Shown piece by piece: positions 7,908 to 17,054 of a stretch of 43,244 bases of DNA. Source of the DNA: Mesorhizobium sp. Root552 (GTDB taxonomy: Bacteria > Pseudomonadota > Alphaproteobacteria > Rhizobiales > Rhizobiaceae); assembly GCF_001427285.1 (NCBI RefSeq), contig NZ_LMFV01000016.1, forward strand, positions 1 to 43,244. Direction: 5' to 3'. The notes below the pieces were generated by a model. That model had not been told where the DNA came from and did not search any database. It saw only the letters and a program-made list of their open reading frames with translations. Positions within the stretch are counted from its first letter, which is position 1. The number at the start of each line of letters is the position of its first letter. The translations under genes and the position numbers were made by a program.

Positions 7908-9464
7908 TTAGCTGCTCCTTCCAATGCTCGCTCGTATCCATTCACGGACGATTTCCGCTTCTCCGGGAACAAGCTCGTGCCCTGCGTCGATCTTGCGATC
8001 ATCCAGATCGGCGCCGCATTCGGCAAACCAGTTCGCCAATACCGGCGCCCGCTTGCCGAAAGGATCCTGCGACCCTGTAACCATCAAAACGCGAGCGCCG
8101 GCGAGATCCGCCTTTGGCAGCTCGTCCAGCACCGGTATGGCACGCAGCAGGATCGCGCAGCGGATCGTATCGGGATGAAGCGCCATCACCGCTGCGGCGA
8201 AATTGGCTCCATTGGAAAATCCGAGAAAGGCAATGCGGGCCGCATCAATACCATAGCCCGCAATCGCGCCTTCGATAAATGCCACGAAGGCCTCAGCCTC
8301 GGAACGAATGTCGGCCTGATCGAAGGTCGTCGCAGTGTACCGGCGAAACCAGCGGGCAATGCCTTCCTCATGACTTCGTCCGCGAACGCCCAGCAGCGTC
8401 GCTCGGGGCGAGATGCGATGCGCAAGCGGCATGAGGTCGGCCTCATTGCCTCCACTGCCATGTAAAAGCACAATCGTGCTGCCATCCGGATCATCCGGCA
8501 TATGGAAACGATGCACAAACGGCAGGTCGCGCTGCGGCAGGCGCGGCTTCCCCGGCATGGCAAACTGCGGCAGCATTACCTCGAGATCTTCAGCGTGTCC
8601 CCTGTCATGCGGTGGAACAATCAACTTTTCGCCAAGCCGCTCCGGAGCTTCATCGATGGCAAAGCCCGGCCCGTCCGTTGCCAGTTCGAACAGCGTTCCT
8701 CCCGGCTCCCGCACATAGAGTGAAATGAAGTAGTTGCGGTCATGGAAATTCGTCGGCGAAGAATTGAGCTTGGAAAACTCCGCTTGGGCAGACCGGACAG
8801 CCGCCACATCCGCAGCACGAAATGCGATATGATCGGCTGTGCCACTTCCGGGAATCCCCGCGACATATCCGGTCGCATCCCGTATATCGACCGCATCGGT
8901 GTCGGAAAGCATCCGCTGCGTATTTTCCGAACGCGGTCCCGGTCGATAGCCAAATCGCGCGACGAAAGAGCCCGTCTGCTCGGGCGTCTCGGTCAGAATT
9001 GTCACCGCCCGCAGCCGTCGCGGCGCGATTGCTGCATCGCCCCACGGCTCGGCTGAGGGCAGGTCGATACCGACCAGCTTTACAATGATGCCGTCTGGAT
9101 CTTTCAACCGCAACAGCGGTTCGCCAAACTCGCGCGACGGCCCCTCGAAGGATACGCCGTGGTTCAAGGCGCGCGTCATCCATTCGCCAAGGCTTGTCTG
9201 CGGCACCGCAAAGGCGACTTCCGAAACCTGGCCATTGCCAACGCGCCCAGGCGCTCCGTCTTCCCAGACCAGAAAGGTAACTAGCGAACCGGGCGATCCC
9301 AGGCGGTCACCATAAAAGAGGTGCAGCTGCGTAGCATCCTCGTAGCCGCCCGTCCGCTTGACGAGGCGCAGACCTAGAAACCCCGCATAAAAATCGACAT
9401 TCCTTTGGACATCCCGCGTGATCAGCGTGACGTGATGGATGCCATGCGCGACGGGATCGTTCAT
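7908..9464 (-). CDS. VOC-family (glyoxalase/dioxygenase fold) and alpha/beta hydrolase fusion
   Basis: A 518-residue fusion. Residues 1 to about 310 are a two-module vicinal-oxygen-chelate protein like the ring-cleaving dioxygenase-type MhqO/MhqE family: GIHHVTLITRD gives the first metal His, a second module starts near AVTILTE, and GGTLFELATDGPGF supplies the final metal Glu. Residues about 325-518 are a carboxylesterase/MhqD-like hydrolase with LLHGSGGNE (oxyanion region), the nucleophile elbow GFSNGAN, TGSQDPF (acid) and DAGHEL (His). In Bacillus, separate mhq genes of these types protect against quinones and azo compounds, so a role in quinone or aromatic electrophile detoxification is plausible but inferred. 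It stands alone on the minus strand, divergent from the DUF2189 gene. Confidence 0.82.
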   Translation of the reverse strand: MNDPVAHGIHHVTLITRDVQRNVDFYAGFLGLRLVKRTGGYEDATQLHLFYGDRLGSPGSLVTFLVWEDGAPGRVGNGQVSEVAFAVPQTSLGEWMTRALNHGVSFEGPSREFGEPLLRLKDPDGIIVKLVGIDLPSAEPWGDAAIAPRRLRAVTILTETPEQTGSFVARFGYRPGPRSENTQRMLSDTDAVDIRDATGYVAGIPGSGTADHIAFRAADVAAVRSAQAEFSKLNSSPTNFHDRNYFISLYVREPGGTLFELATDGPGFAIDEAPERLGEKLIVPPHDRGHAEDLEVMLPQFAMPGKPRLPQRDLPFVHRFHMPDDPDGSTIVLLHGSGGNEADLMPLAHRISPRATLLGVRGRSHEEGIARWFRRYTATTFDQADIRSEAEAFVAFIEGAIAGYGIDAARIAFLGFSNGANFAAAVMALHPDTIRCAILLRAIPVLDELPKADLAGARVLMVTGSQDPFGKRAPVLANWFAECGADLDDRKIDAGHELVPGEAEIVREWIRASIGRSS

Positions 9465-9678
9465 GCGAGGAACCTCGAATATTCGGACGTCAAGTTAACG
9501 GGTTCAGGCAGAGCGGCAATCCGCGCCGCGGCTACCAATACAGCAATCGCATCCAATGGCGACAAAACGAACCACAAATAGTATGATCGCCCACGGGGCA
9601 GGTTGCGGTTTGGCGTGACCAGTCACGCCGAATGATCCATATGCCGCGACCGGCCCGAAACCGATCGGAGGAATGGTC

Positions 9679-10509
9679 ATGGCAAATTTCCATGTCTACG
9701 CGGCTGGTACCGGCAGCACCATACAAGACCCGGCTATCCGCAGGATTGGCATATCGGATGTTTTCGACGCACTCAATCGCGGCATCGAGGATTTCTGGGA
9801 CAAGCCCTCGCACTATGTCTTCTTGTGCCTGATTTATCCGATCGTTGGCGGATTCCTAATAAGCTGGACCTCCGGCGGTGATGCCCTTCAACTTATCTAC
9901 CCGTTGATGACCGGCTTTGCCTTGCTCGGCCCCATTGCCGCGATCGGTCTCTATGAGATCAGCCGCCGCCGCGAACAGAACCTCGACACTTCCTGGCGCC
10001 GCGCCTTCGATGTCAGGAAATCCCCCGCCATGCCGGCCATTGTCGTGATCGGCATAATGTTGGTGGTACTTTTCGCAGTCTGGATGATGACGGCCCAGGC
10101 GCTCTACACCCACCTCTATGGCAACACCGCCCCAGCTTCCTTCATGGGTTTTGTCGAAGACGTGCTGACGACACAGCGCGGATGGGCCCTTATTATCCTT
10201 GGCAACGGCCTTGGTTTGATTTTCGCGCTGATCGTCCTCAGCACAACGGTCGTTGCCTTTCCGCTGCTGCTCGACCGGGATGTCGGCGCCTATGCCGCCA
10301 TCACCACTTCTGCCCGAGCGATGATGATGAATCCGGGACCCATGCTGCTCTGGGGTGTGATCGTTGCCGCCGGACTGGTCATTGGCGCCATCCCGCTTCT
10401 GGTCGGGCTTGCCGTGGTCCTGCCGGTTCTGGGCCACTCCACCTGGCACCTCTATCGCAAGCTGGTGGGGCCAATGCCGGAGGCGAACAGAACAAGGCAG
10501 CGGATGTAA
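9679..10509 (+). CDS. DUF2189-type integral membrane protein
   Basis: A protein of about 276 residues with roughly six hydrophobic segments: the first two near residues 45-62 and 70-90, then about 115-138, 165-195, and a last pair about 220-255. The N-terminal RRIGISDVFDALNRGIEDFWDKPSHYVF and YPLMTGFALLGPIAAIGLYEISRRRE match the DUF2189 family of uncharacterised bacterial inner-membrane proteins. The start is placed at the second ATG (9679), because the GGAGGA at 9667-9672 directly abuts the first ATG (9673) but is spaced 6 bases from the second. Its stop lies two bases from the stop of the convergent ABC ATPase gene. No function is known. Confidence 0.8.
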   Translation: MANFHVYAAGTGSTIQDPAIRRIGISDVFDALNRGIEDFWDKPSHYVFLCLIYPIVGGFLISWTSGGDALQLIYPLMTGFALLGPIAAIGLYEISRRREQNLDTSWRRAFDVRKSPAMPAIVVIGIMLVVLFAVWMMTAQALYTHLYGNTAPASFMGFVEDVLTTQRGWALIILGNGLGLIFALIVLSTTVVAFPLLLDRDVGAYAAITTSARAMMMNPGPMLLWGVIVAAGLVIGAIPLLVGLAVVLPVLGHSTWHLYRKLVGPMPEANRTRQRM

Positions 10510-10511
10510 GT

Positions 10512-11258
10512 TTAAGTTCGCACGAACCCTTCGCTCGCCTTGAGCAAACGGCGCGTGTAATCCTGGCTGACATCGCGCGTGCCCAGTGCAGACGCGGCGA
10601 GGCTCTCAACCGCCTCGCCGTTCTGCATCACCATCAACCGTTCGCACATATGAGCGATGACGGCGAGGTCGTGACTGACCATCAGGAAAGTCAATTTGCG
10701 GTCGCGACGCACCTGTTCCAGAAGGTTGAGGACCTCCGCCTGCACCGAGGCATCGAGGGCCGAAGTCGGCTCATCGAGCAAAAGGATCGAGGGTTCCACG
10801 ATCAGCGCACGCGCAATCGCCACGCGCTGGCGTTGGCCGCCTGACAGCTGATGCGAATAACGGAAGCGAAAACCGGAGCCGAGACCAACCTCGTCCAGCG
10901 CCCGGCGGATGCGCTGCTCGCCATCGGGGAAGCCGTGAATGGCCAGCGGTTCCTGCAGCAGGCGGTCGACCGTCTGGCGCGGATGCAGGGAACCGTAAGG
11001 GTCTTGGAACACCATCTGCACCTTGCGATAAAATTCCTTGTCACGCTTTCTGCCGAGCACCTGGCCGCCAACGGCAATCTTGCCGGAGGCAACCGGAACA
11101 AGCCCGGCAATTGCACGCAGAAGGGTCGATTTGCCAGAACCCGATTCCCCTACGAGTCCAAAAGATTCCCCTTGGGCAACGTCCAGGCTGACGCCCCGCA
11201 ACGCCCGGAAATGGTCGAACACCACTTTCACTTGGTCGACGCGCAGCATGGATGTCAT
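10512..11258 (-). CDS. Dipeptide/oligopeptide ABC transporter ATPase (DppF/OppF-like)
   Basis: A 248-residue ABC ATPase and last gene of a five-gene peptide-importer operon. It shows Walker A GESGSGKST (about 37-45), the signature LSGGQRQRVAIARAL, Walker B ILLLDEPTSALD and the switch histidine in MVSHDL. It would pair with the DppD-like ATPase encoded just before it to drive the two permeases. The start is set at the ATG at 11258, which overlaps the upstream stop (ATGA) and has GGAG well placed; a GTG at 11267 is possible. It is shorter than many DppF proteins, lacking the usual C-terminal oligopeptide-transporter extension. The substrate class is inferred from the family; nickel or other small peptides or opines are alternatives. 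Confidence 0.88.
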   Translation of the reverse strand: MTSMLRVDQVKVVFDHFRALRGVSLDVAQGESFGLVGESGSGKSTLLRAIAGLVPVASGKIAVGGQVLGRKRDKEFYRKVQMVFQDPYGSLHPRQTVDRLLQEPLAIHGFPDGEQRIRRALDEVGLGSGFRFRYSHQLSGGQRQRVAIARALIVEPSILLLDEPTSALDASVQAEVLNLLEQVRRDRKLTFLMVSHDLAVIAHMCERLMVMQNGEAVESLAASALGTRDVSQDYTRRLLKASEGFVRT

Positions 11259-12088
11259 GCCGCCCACTCCGGTTTGCGATCCAGTACCGGCAATGGGTGA
11301 CGATCGGCATCGATCCTCGGCATGCAGTCAAGCAGGCCGCGCGTATAGGGATGTTCGGCGCGGCCAAGGTCGGAGGCTTTCAGTTCCTCGACCACCTTGC
11401 CGGCATACATGACGATGACCCGGTCGCAGAAGGATGAAACCAGGCGCAGGTCGTGCGAGATGAAGATCAGGCCCATGCCGCGGTCGGCAACCAGCCGGTC
11501 GAGAATATTGAGGACATCGAGCTGGACGGTGACGTCGAGCGCCGAAGTCGGCTCGTCGGCAATCATCAATTCCGGATTGGCAATGAGCATCATGGCGATC
11601 ATCGCGCGCTGGCCCATGCCGCCCGATACTTCATGCGGATGCAGATCGAATACGCGCTTCGGATCACGGATCTGCACCGCTTCAAGCATCTGGAGCGTTC
11701 GCTCGCGCGCCTCCGCATTGCCTACCTTCTCATGCGTGCGCAAAGTTTCCACGATCTGCCGTCCGATCGTCATGACAGGGTCGAGGGAATATTTCGGATC
11801 CTGCAGGATCATGGCGATGCGGTTGCCGCGCAAAGCGCGCCGCTGCTTCGCGGGCAGCGACCTCAGGTCGACGCCATCGAAGGAAAGCTTGGCGGCAGAA
11901 ATGCGCGCCTGCGGCGGGGTGAGGCCCATGATGGCCCGGCCCGTCTGCGATTTGCCCGAACCCGACTCCCCAACGATGCCCAACCGCTCCCGCCCGAGCG
12001 AGAACGAAACGCCCCGCACCGCTTCAATCACGCCGGTTCGGGTCGGGAAGGTCACGCGCAGGTCTTCGATCTCAAGGAGCGCACTCAT
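11255..12088 (-). CDS. Dipeptide/oligopeptide ABC transporter ATPase (DppD/OppD-like)
   Basis: A 277-residue ABC ATPase, partner of the DppF-like subunit. Walker A is GESGSGKSQ at about 40-48, with the Gln after Ser typical of OppD/DppD; the signature reads VSGGMGQRAMIAMML, with Gly where most relatives have Arg; Walker B is LMIADEPTSALD. The region between Walker A and signature (MILQDPKYSLDPVMTIGRQI) is characteristic of peptide-importer ATPases. The ATG overlaps the stop of the upstream permease gene (ATGA), so the operon is translationally coupled. The C-terminus (YTRGLLDCMPRID) is the shortened form of the family tail. Confidence 0.88.
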   Translation of the reverse strand: MSALLEIEDLRVTFPTRTGVIEAVRGVSFSLGRERLGIVGESGSGKSQTGRAIMGLTPPQARISAAKLSFDGVDLRSLPAKQRRALRGNRIAMILQDPKYSLDPVMTIGRQIVETLRTHEKVGNAEARERTLQMLEAVQIRDPKRVFDLHPHEVSGGMGQRAMIAMMLIANPELMIADEPTSALDVTVQLDVLNILDRLVADRGMGLIFISHDLRLVSSFCDRVIVMYAGKVVEELKASDLGRAEHPYTRGLLDCMPRIDADRHPLPVLDRKPEWAA

Positions 12089-13002
12089 TGGTCGCCGCTC
12101 CTTGGATCGAGCGCATCGCGAAGGCCGTCACCCAAAAGATTGAAACCGAGGCTGACAATCAGGATCGCGAAACCGGGAGCACCGGCCACCCACCATTGGT
12201 CGAGGATGAAACGCCGACCCGAGGCGATCATCGCACCCCACTCAGGCAAGGGCGGCTGCGCGCCAAGACCGAGAAAGCCAAGGCCGGCGGCAGTCAGGAT
12301 GATGCCCGCCATGTCGAGCGTAACCCTGACGATCAGCGAGGAGATGCACATCGGCATGATGTGTCGCAACACGATGCGCATCGGCGACGCGCCCATCAAC
12401 TGCACTGCCTTGATGTAGTCGGAATTGCGCACGGTCAAAGTTTCGGCCCGGGCAATGCGTGCATAAGGCGGCCAAGACGTGACAGCAATTGCCAGCACCG
12501 CATTCTCGATGCCCGGCCCCAGGGCGGCCACAAAGGCCAATGCAAGCACAAGCTTCGGAAAGGCAAGGTAGATATCGGTGACGCGCATCAGGACTGCATC
12601 GATCCAGCCGCCGGCATATCCGGCCACCGTTCCAACCAAAAGTCCGATCGGTGCCGCGATCACGGCAACCAGCACCACCACGAACAATGTCCAGCGCGAA
12701 CCGTGGATGACGCGCGAAAGGATATCGCGGCCGAGGTCGTCCGTACCGAACCAGTGCTGCGCACTGGGCGGAAGCAACCGCGCATTCTTCAGATCGCCGA
12801 TGGTCGGCGAATAAGGCGCCAGCACATCGGCCAGCGCCGCGACGACCAGCAGGGCTATGATGATGAAGAGGCCGACCATGGCGAGCCGGTTGGCTGAGAA
12901 CCGACGCCATGTGACGTAGGCGCGTCCGAGCCTGGCCTGCATCCGCGACGCGGGGCGTTCCGACAAGAGCCATTCGCGTCGTGTTTCGGCAACGGTGCTC
13001 AT
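12085..13002 (-). CDS. Dipeptide/oligopeptide ABC transporter permease (DppC/OppC-like)
   Basis: A 305-residue inner-membrane permease. The N-terminal RRFSANRLAMVGLFIIIALLVVAA and YSPTIGDLKNARLLPPSAQHWFGTDDLGRDILSRVIHG are the OppC-family N-terminal region (HWFGTDDLGRD is diagnostic). The cytoplasmic EAA-like loop is RAETLTVRNSDYIKAVQLMGAS, and six membrane segments are visible. It forms a heterodimeric channel with the DppB-like subunit encoded immediately upstream, whose stop overlaps this start by four bases. Confidence 0.9.
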   Translation of the reverse strand: MSTVAETRREWLLSERPASRMQARLGRAYVTWRRFSANRLAMVGLFIIIALLVVAALADVLAPYSPTIGDLKNARLLPPSAQHWFGTDDLGRDILSRVIHGSRWTLFVVVLVAVIAAPIGLLVGTVAGYAGGWIDAVLMRVTDIYLAFPKLVLALAFVAALGPGIENAVLAIAVTSWPPYARIARAETLTVRNSDYIKAVQLMGASPMRIVLRHIMPMCISSLIVRVTLDMAGIILTAAGLGFLGLGAQPPLPEWGAMIASGRRFILDQWWVAGAPGFAILIVSLGFNLLGDGLRDALDPRSGDQ

Positions 13003-14060
13003 TCGTCCTTCGTCCTTGGATCGAGCATACGGTAGAGCAAGTCCGACAGGAGGTTGATGCCGATGAAGACCGAGCCAATGACGATTGTGCCGCCAAGCAC
13101 GGCGTTCATGTCGGCATTCTGGAGCGAATTGGTGATGTACAGTCCGATGCCGGGCCAGGAAAATACCGTTTCGGTCAGCACCGAACCTTCCAGAAGGCCT
13201 GCGTATGACAAGGCGATGACCGTCACCATTGGAACGGCGGCATTACGCAGCGCGTGGCCCCAGATGATGCGGGTTTCCGACAGTCCCTTGGCGCGCGCGG
13301 CGACGATGTATTCCTGCGACAGTTCATTGAGCATGAAGGAGCGGGTCATGCGGCTGATGTAGGCGAGCGAGAAATAGCCAAGCAGCGAAGCCGGCAGGAT
13401 GATGTGACGCAACAGGTCCCAGAACACATCCCACTGCCCCTGCCATGCCGCGTCGAACAGATAAAAGCCGGTGATCGGCGAGAACGTATATTCGAAGACG
13501 ATGTCTATGCGCCCGGGATAGGCCACCCACTGCAATTGCGCATAAAACAGCACCAATCCGAGCAGGCCGAGCCAGAAGATCGGCACCGAGTACCCAACCA
13601 GACCGATGATGCGCACGATCTGGTCGACAAGGCTGCCGCGCTTGACGGCCGCCAGAACGCCAAGCGGAATGCCGATGACCGAGCCGATAAGCGTTCCCAA
13701 AGTCGCTAGTTCAATGGTCGCGGGGAAGACCCGGCGTATATCCGTCATCACCGGATTGGTCGTGAGCACGGACGTGCCGAAATCACCGCTCAGGGCGCTT
13801 TTCAGATAAATGTAGAATTGCTGGATCAGCGGCAGGTCGAGACCCATTTCACGCCGCACCCGCTCGACCACGTTAGAAGGCGCCCGGTCACCGAGCACCG
13901 CCAGAACAGGGTCGATCGGGATAACCCGGCCAATGAAAAATGTCACCGCAAGCAGACCGAGATAGGTGGTCGCCGCAATGACCAGGAAGCGGCCGATCGA
14001 CATCCCAATGCCAACGGCGCGCCGTCGACGCGCCGTCGCTTCAAATTCGGCCACGCTCAC
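12999..14060 (-). CDS. Dipeptide/oligopeptide ABC transporter permease (DppB/OppB-like)
   Basis: A 353-residue inner-membrane permease, the first membrane subunit of the importer. An N-terminal membrane segment (residues about 22-45) is followed by the periplasmic portion with IPIDPVLAVLGDRAP and RREMGLDLPLIQQFYIYLK, typical of the DppB/OppB family. The EAA-like loop is SQEYIVAARAKGLSETRIIWGHALRNA. It is slightly longer than E. coli DppB because of an extra segment around residues 195-225 (FEYTFSPITGFYLFDA). It lies 18 bases after the binding-protein gene. Confidence 0.9.
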   Translation of the reverse strand: MSVAEFEATARRRRAVGIGMSIGRFLVIAATTYLGLLAVTFFIGRVIPIDPVLAVLGDRAPSNVVERVRREMGLDLPLIQQFYIYLKSALSGDFGTSVLTTNPVMTDIRRVFPATIELATLGTLIGSVIGIPLGVLAAVKRGSLVDQIVRIIGLVGYSVPIFWLGLLGLVLFYAQLQWVAYPGRIDIVFEYTFSPITGFYLFDAAWQGQWDVFWDLLRHIILPASLLGYFSLAYISRMTRSFMLNELSQEYIVAARAKGLSETRIIWGHALRNAAVPMVTVIALSYAGLLEGSVLTETVFSWPGIGLYITNSLQNADMNAVLGGTIVIGSVFIGINLLSDLLYRMLDPRTKDE

Positions 14061-14078
14061 GCGAAGCGTCCTTTTCAG

Positions 14079-15722
14079 TTATTCCTTCGAGATCTGGCCG
14101 ACGAAGTTGGTGTCGAAACTCGGGCCAAGCTTGAAGTCCTTGAGATTGGCCCTCAAGCCGGCAACCTCCGTCTGCTGGAAGATGATGACAAACGGGCCTT
14201 CGTCCAGGATCGTCTTCTGGAGTTCCTTGTAGAGCTCGGCCCGCTTGCCCGAATCCTTTTCGAGCAGCGCTGCCTCTGTCTTCTTGGTCAGTTCCGGCAC
14301 GTCCCAGGCATTTCGCCATGCCAGCGTCTTGCTTTTGCCTTCATCCGAATTGTCCGGGTTGCTGGCGAAGGTCTGGGCGTTCGAGTTGGGATCGAAATAG
14401 TCCTGCCCCCACTGACCGATATAGATATCGTGGTTGCGGGCACGGTACTTGGTCAGCGTCTGCTTGCCGTCGCCGGGGATGATCTCAAGCTTGATGCCGG
14501 CTTGGCCAACCGTTTGCTGGATAGACTCGGCGATACCCGTCACGGGTTGCGTGTTGCGCACGTCCATAGTGACATTGAACCCGTCCTTCAGCCCGGCCTT
14601 CTCGAGCAGTTCCTTGGCTTTGGCCACATCAAACTTGAACGGGTTCTCGTCGACTGCGCCCAAATCGCCCTTGGGCAGAAACGATTGATGGATTTCGCCG
14701 ATGCCCTTGATCAGGGTAGAACCGATCGCATCGTAGTCGACCAGATACTTGAATGCCTGCCGCACCTCCGGCTTGGCGAGATTCGGATTCTTCTGGTTGA
14801 GGCTGATGTAATAAACCGTGCCCTTCGGCGCGCTGGTCGTCTTGAGATCAGTGTTCTTGGCCACCGCGTCAAGATCGTTCGGCTCGAGGTTGCGCGCCAC
14901 GTCGATGTCACCGGCCTCCAGCGCCAGGCGCTGGCCGGAGCTTTCCTTCATATGACGATAGATGACGCGGGCGAGCTTGGCCTTTTCGCCGTGGTAGTTG
15001 TCGTTACGCTCCATCACAACGGCTTCGTTGGCGCGCCATTCGCGCAGCTTGTAAGCGCCCGAACCCGCGGAATTGGTCTTCAGCCAGTCGTTGCCGAAGT
15101 CGTTGTCGAACTTGTAGTCGTCGCTTGGCGTCACCGGCTTGACGTGCTCGAGAACAGCCTTCTTGTCGACCACGGAAGCAACTGTCGCCGACAGGCAGTT
15201 GAGCACGAAGCTCGGCGCATAGGCTTTGTCCACGGTGAAAACAAAAGTCGTCTCGTCGGCAGCCTTGGCCTTTTCGGCGACATTGTCACCGGTCAAGCCG
15301 AACTGCGACAATATGAATGCGGGGCTCTTGTCGAGCTTGACGGCCCGCTCGAACGACCATGCAACATCCTCGGCGGTGATCGGGTTGCCGGAGGCGAACT
15401 TCATGCCCGGCTTCAACTTGAAAGTATAGGTCAGGCCGTCGTCGGAAACCGTCCAGCTTTCAGCCAGGTCGCCATTGACCTTTGACGTGTCGGTCAGGTC
15501 GAGGCGGACCAGAAGGTCGTAAGTGTTTCCGGTGACTTCCGCAGTCGAAAGCTCGAAAGCTTCGCCGGGGTCCATGGTGATGATATCGTCAATTGCAAAA
15601 CCTTCGACCAGCGTGTCGGCAGGTGTGACCGCGAAAGCCGGCATTGCACCAACCAGAACTGCCGACATGGCCGCACCGGCCAGCCACAGACGAGAGCGGA
15701 GCGCAATCTTTTCCATCATCAT
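14079..15722 (-). CDS. Peptide ABC transporter substrate-binding protein (family 5)
   Basis: A 547-residue periplasmic binding protein of the DppA/OppA (SBP_bac_5) class. The start is the first of three consecutive ATG codons (15722), preceded by AGGGA at an 8-base distance. A signal peptide of about 31 residues ends at AMPAFA. The mature part shows the class hallmarks: NTYDLLVRLD, LAESWTVSDDGLTYTFKLKPG, FASGNPITAEDVAWSFERA and, later, PEVRQAFKYLVDYDAI. It captures the ligand for the four downstream transporter subunits; the ligand itself cannot be deduced. About 155 bases separate it from the ATP-grasp gene, so it may have its own promoter. Confidence 0.9.
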   Translation of the reverse strand: MMMEKIALRSRLWLAGAAMSAVLVGAMPAFAVTPADTLVEGFAIDDIITMDPGEAFELSTAEVTGNTYDLLVRLDLTDTSKVNGDLAESWTVSDDGLTYTFKLKPGMKFASGNPITAEDVAWSFERAVKLDKSPAFILSQFGLTGDNVAEKAKAADETTFVFTVDKAYAPSFVLNCLSATVASVVDKKAVLEHVKPVTPSDDYKFDNDFGNDWLKTNSAGSGAYKLREWRANEAVVMERNDNYHGEKAKLARVIYRHMKESSGQRLALEAGDIDVARNLEPNDLDAVAKNTDLKTTSAPKGTVYYISLNQKNPNLAKPEVRQAFKYLVDYDAIGSTLIKGIGEIHQSFLPKGDLGAVDENPFKFDVAKAKELLEKAGLKDGFNVTMDVRNTQPVTGIAESIQQTVGQAGIKLEIIPGDGKQTLTKYRARNHDIYIGQWGQDYFDPNSNAQTFASNPDNSDEGKSKTLAWRNAWDVPELTKKTEAALLEKDSGKRAELYKELQKTILDEGPFVIIFQQTEVAGLRANLKDFKLGPSFDTNFVGQISKE

Positions 15723-15877
15723 GTTCGTGTTCCCTGTTTTTTGTTGGCCTGGATTGCTGAGGTAGCAAAGTGGCATCGAGGTGCAGTCGCGCAGCGCCAC
15801 AACCTCGATTTCGGTCAACCATATCCGCCCGTTTTCGACGCGGCAACGGGGATTTTGCGAATAGCGTTCGACTGGGT

Positions 15878-16948
15878 TCAGATCGGTTTCGAACCGCTGT
15901 CGATGAGGCGATTTGCAGCCGTTCGGGCGATCGCTTCAGGCAGAGCAAGGTGCCATTGAGTGCCGCAATAGGAGCGAAAATCGAAGCAGGGCAAGCCTGG
16001 GCAAACCTCAAATTCAATCAGGTGCAAGGTGTCGTCTGGCTCAACACGGAGATCGAGTGAGAAAACATCGTGCAGGCCCAGGCTGCGCATCAACTTACCC
16101 GTCAGTTCCCGTATTTTCCGGTCGGCGCCGGGCTGGCTGTCGATAACCGCCTCAAGTAACGGCTCGGCATAGATGCCTTGCGTTTTGGCCGCTTCGCCCG
16201 TTTCACCGTAGAGGGCAAGGCTGTCATCCATTGTCTGGAAATCCGACCCTGAGTCGACAAAGGAAATGCCGAGAGCTTCAACCCCGGCACGCCGTTCCAG
16301 ACCCAGGAAGCTTGCCCTGACATTTCGACCGGGAACATAAGGCTGGACCAGCGCGTCGTCGCGGTAAGCGCCAAAAATGCGCCGGCTAATCTCAAGTGCG
16401 GAGCCAAGATCGTGGCAACGAGAATCCGGCCAGATACCGATCTTCGCTCCCAACCGATTAGGCTTGACGAACCAGCCGCTTCCAGACGACGGCGGCTCAA
16501 CTAGCCACTCGCCGTTACGGGCCAACCCGGCCGACGGCACGGGCAAGCCGTGCGCGCCAAGAACCGCGCCGGAGCGAAACTTGTCCTGACAAAGGGCAAA
16601 AAGGGTGTCGTCTGCGCCGATGGTTCGCAATCCATTGAGACGCGCCAGAGCAGGCGCGGCACCGCCTCGAAAATATGCAATGCCGTCGGTCAGCGTCCAA
16701 ACCAAAGTCCGCTCCGGGTTCTGGCCAGCCAGCGCCGCTGAGGCATCATCGAGTTCGACCGGCCGGAAAGTGAGCCCATGCGCCTTGCAGGCTTGCGACA
16801 GGTCATCGAACTCGACGGCAAGATCGGTCGATTGCGCCAGATAGGACGCGATTTCCGCCGCGTGTCCTTTGTCAAATCCCTCGGCCAACAAGCGGCCCAA
16901 GCATGCGGCCTCCGGCTCATGGACCAGGATGAGGGTGGGAACCGGCAT
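15878..16948 (-). CDS. ATP-grasp ligase, D-Ala-D-Ala ligase-like
   Basis: A 356-residue protein resembling the D-alanine--D-alanine ligase/ATP-grasp group: an N-terminal domain starting with TLILVHEP, an ATP-grasp middle with WFVKPNRLGAKIGIW and DALVQPYVPGRNVRASFLG, and a C-terminal metal/phosphate region DVFSLDLRVEPDDTLHLIEFEVCPGLP. ATP-grasp enzymes join a carboxylate to an amine through an acyl-phosphate. At the usual metal site E-x-N the sequence reads E-F-E (residues 312-314), so metal binding or substrate may differ from true Ddl. The start is placed at ATG 16948 with AGGA 9 bases upstream; an upstream start at 17002 is possible. It sits before a peptide importer, suggesting work on a peptide or amino-acid substrate. 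It is unlikely to be the cell-wall Ddl. Confidence 0.68.
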   Translation of the reverse strand: MPVPTLILVHEPEAACLGRLLAEGFDKGHAAEIASYLAQSTDLAVEFDDLSQACKAHGLTFRPVELDDASAALAGQNPERTLVWTLTDGIAYFRGGAAPALARLNGLRTIGADDTLFALCQDKFRSGAVLGAHGLPVPSAGLARNGEWLVEPPSSGSGWFVKPNRLGAKIGIWPDSRCHDLGSALEISRRIFGAYRDDALVQPYVPGRNVRASFLGLERRAGVEALGISFVDSGSDFQTMDDSLALYGETGEAAKTQGIYAEPLLEAVIDSQPGADRKIRELTGKLMRSLGLHDVFSLDLRVEPDDTLHLIEFEVCPGLPCFDFRSYCGTQWHLALPEAIARTAANRLIDSGSKPI

Positions 16949-17054
16949 GGCTAGCAATCCTGGATGGCTGTTCGATTTCGCCTCGCAGTTTGGCATCCGC
17001 AAAGGTGGATGTTTGCAACGAAACCGACACCGCTTCGACGCCGGAGCGACAAGC

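Noticed and set aside
13818..15485. Open frame of 555 codons on the plus strand opposite the peptide-binding protein
   Set aside because: Antisense shadow of the DppB/binding-protein genes; composition is atypical and no domain is recognised.
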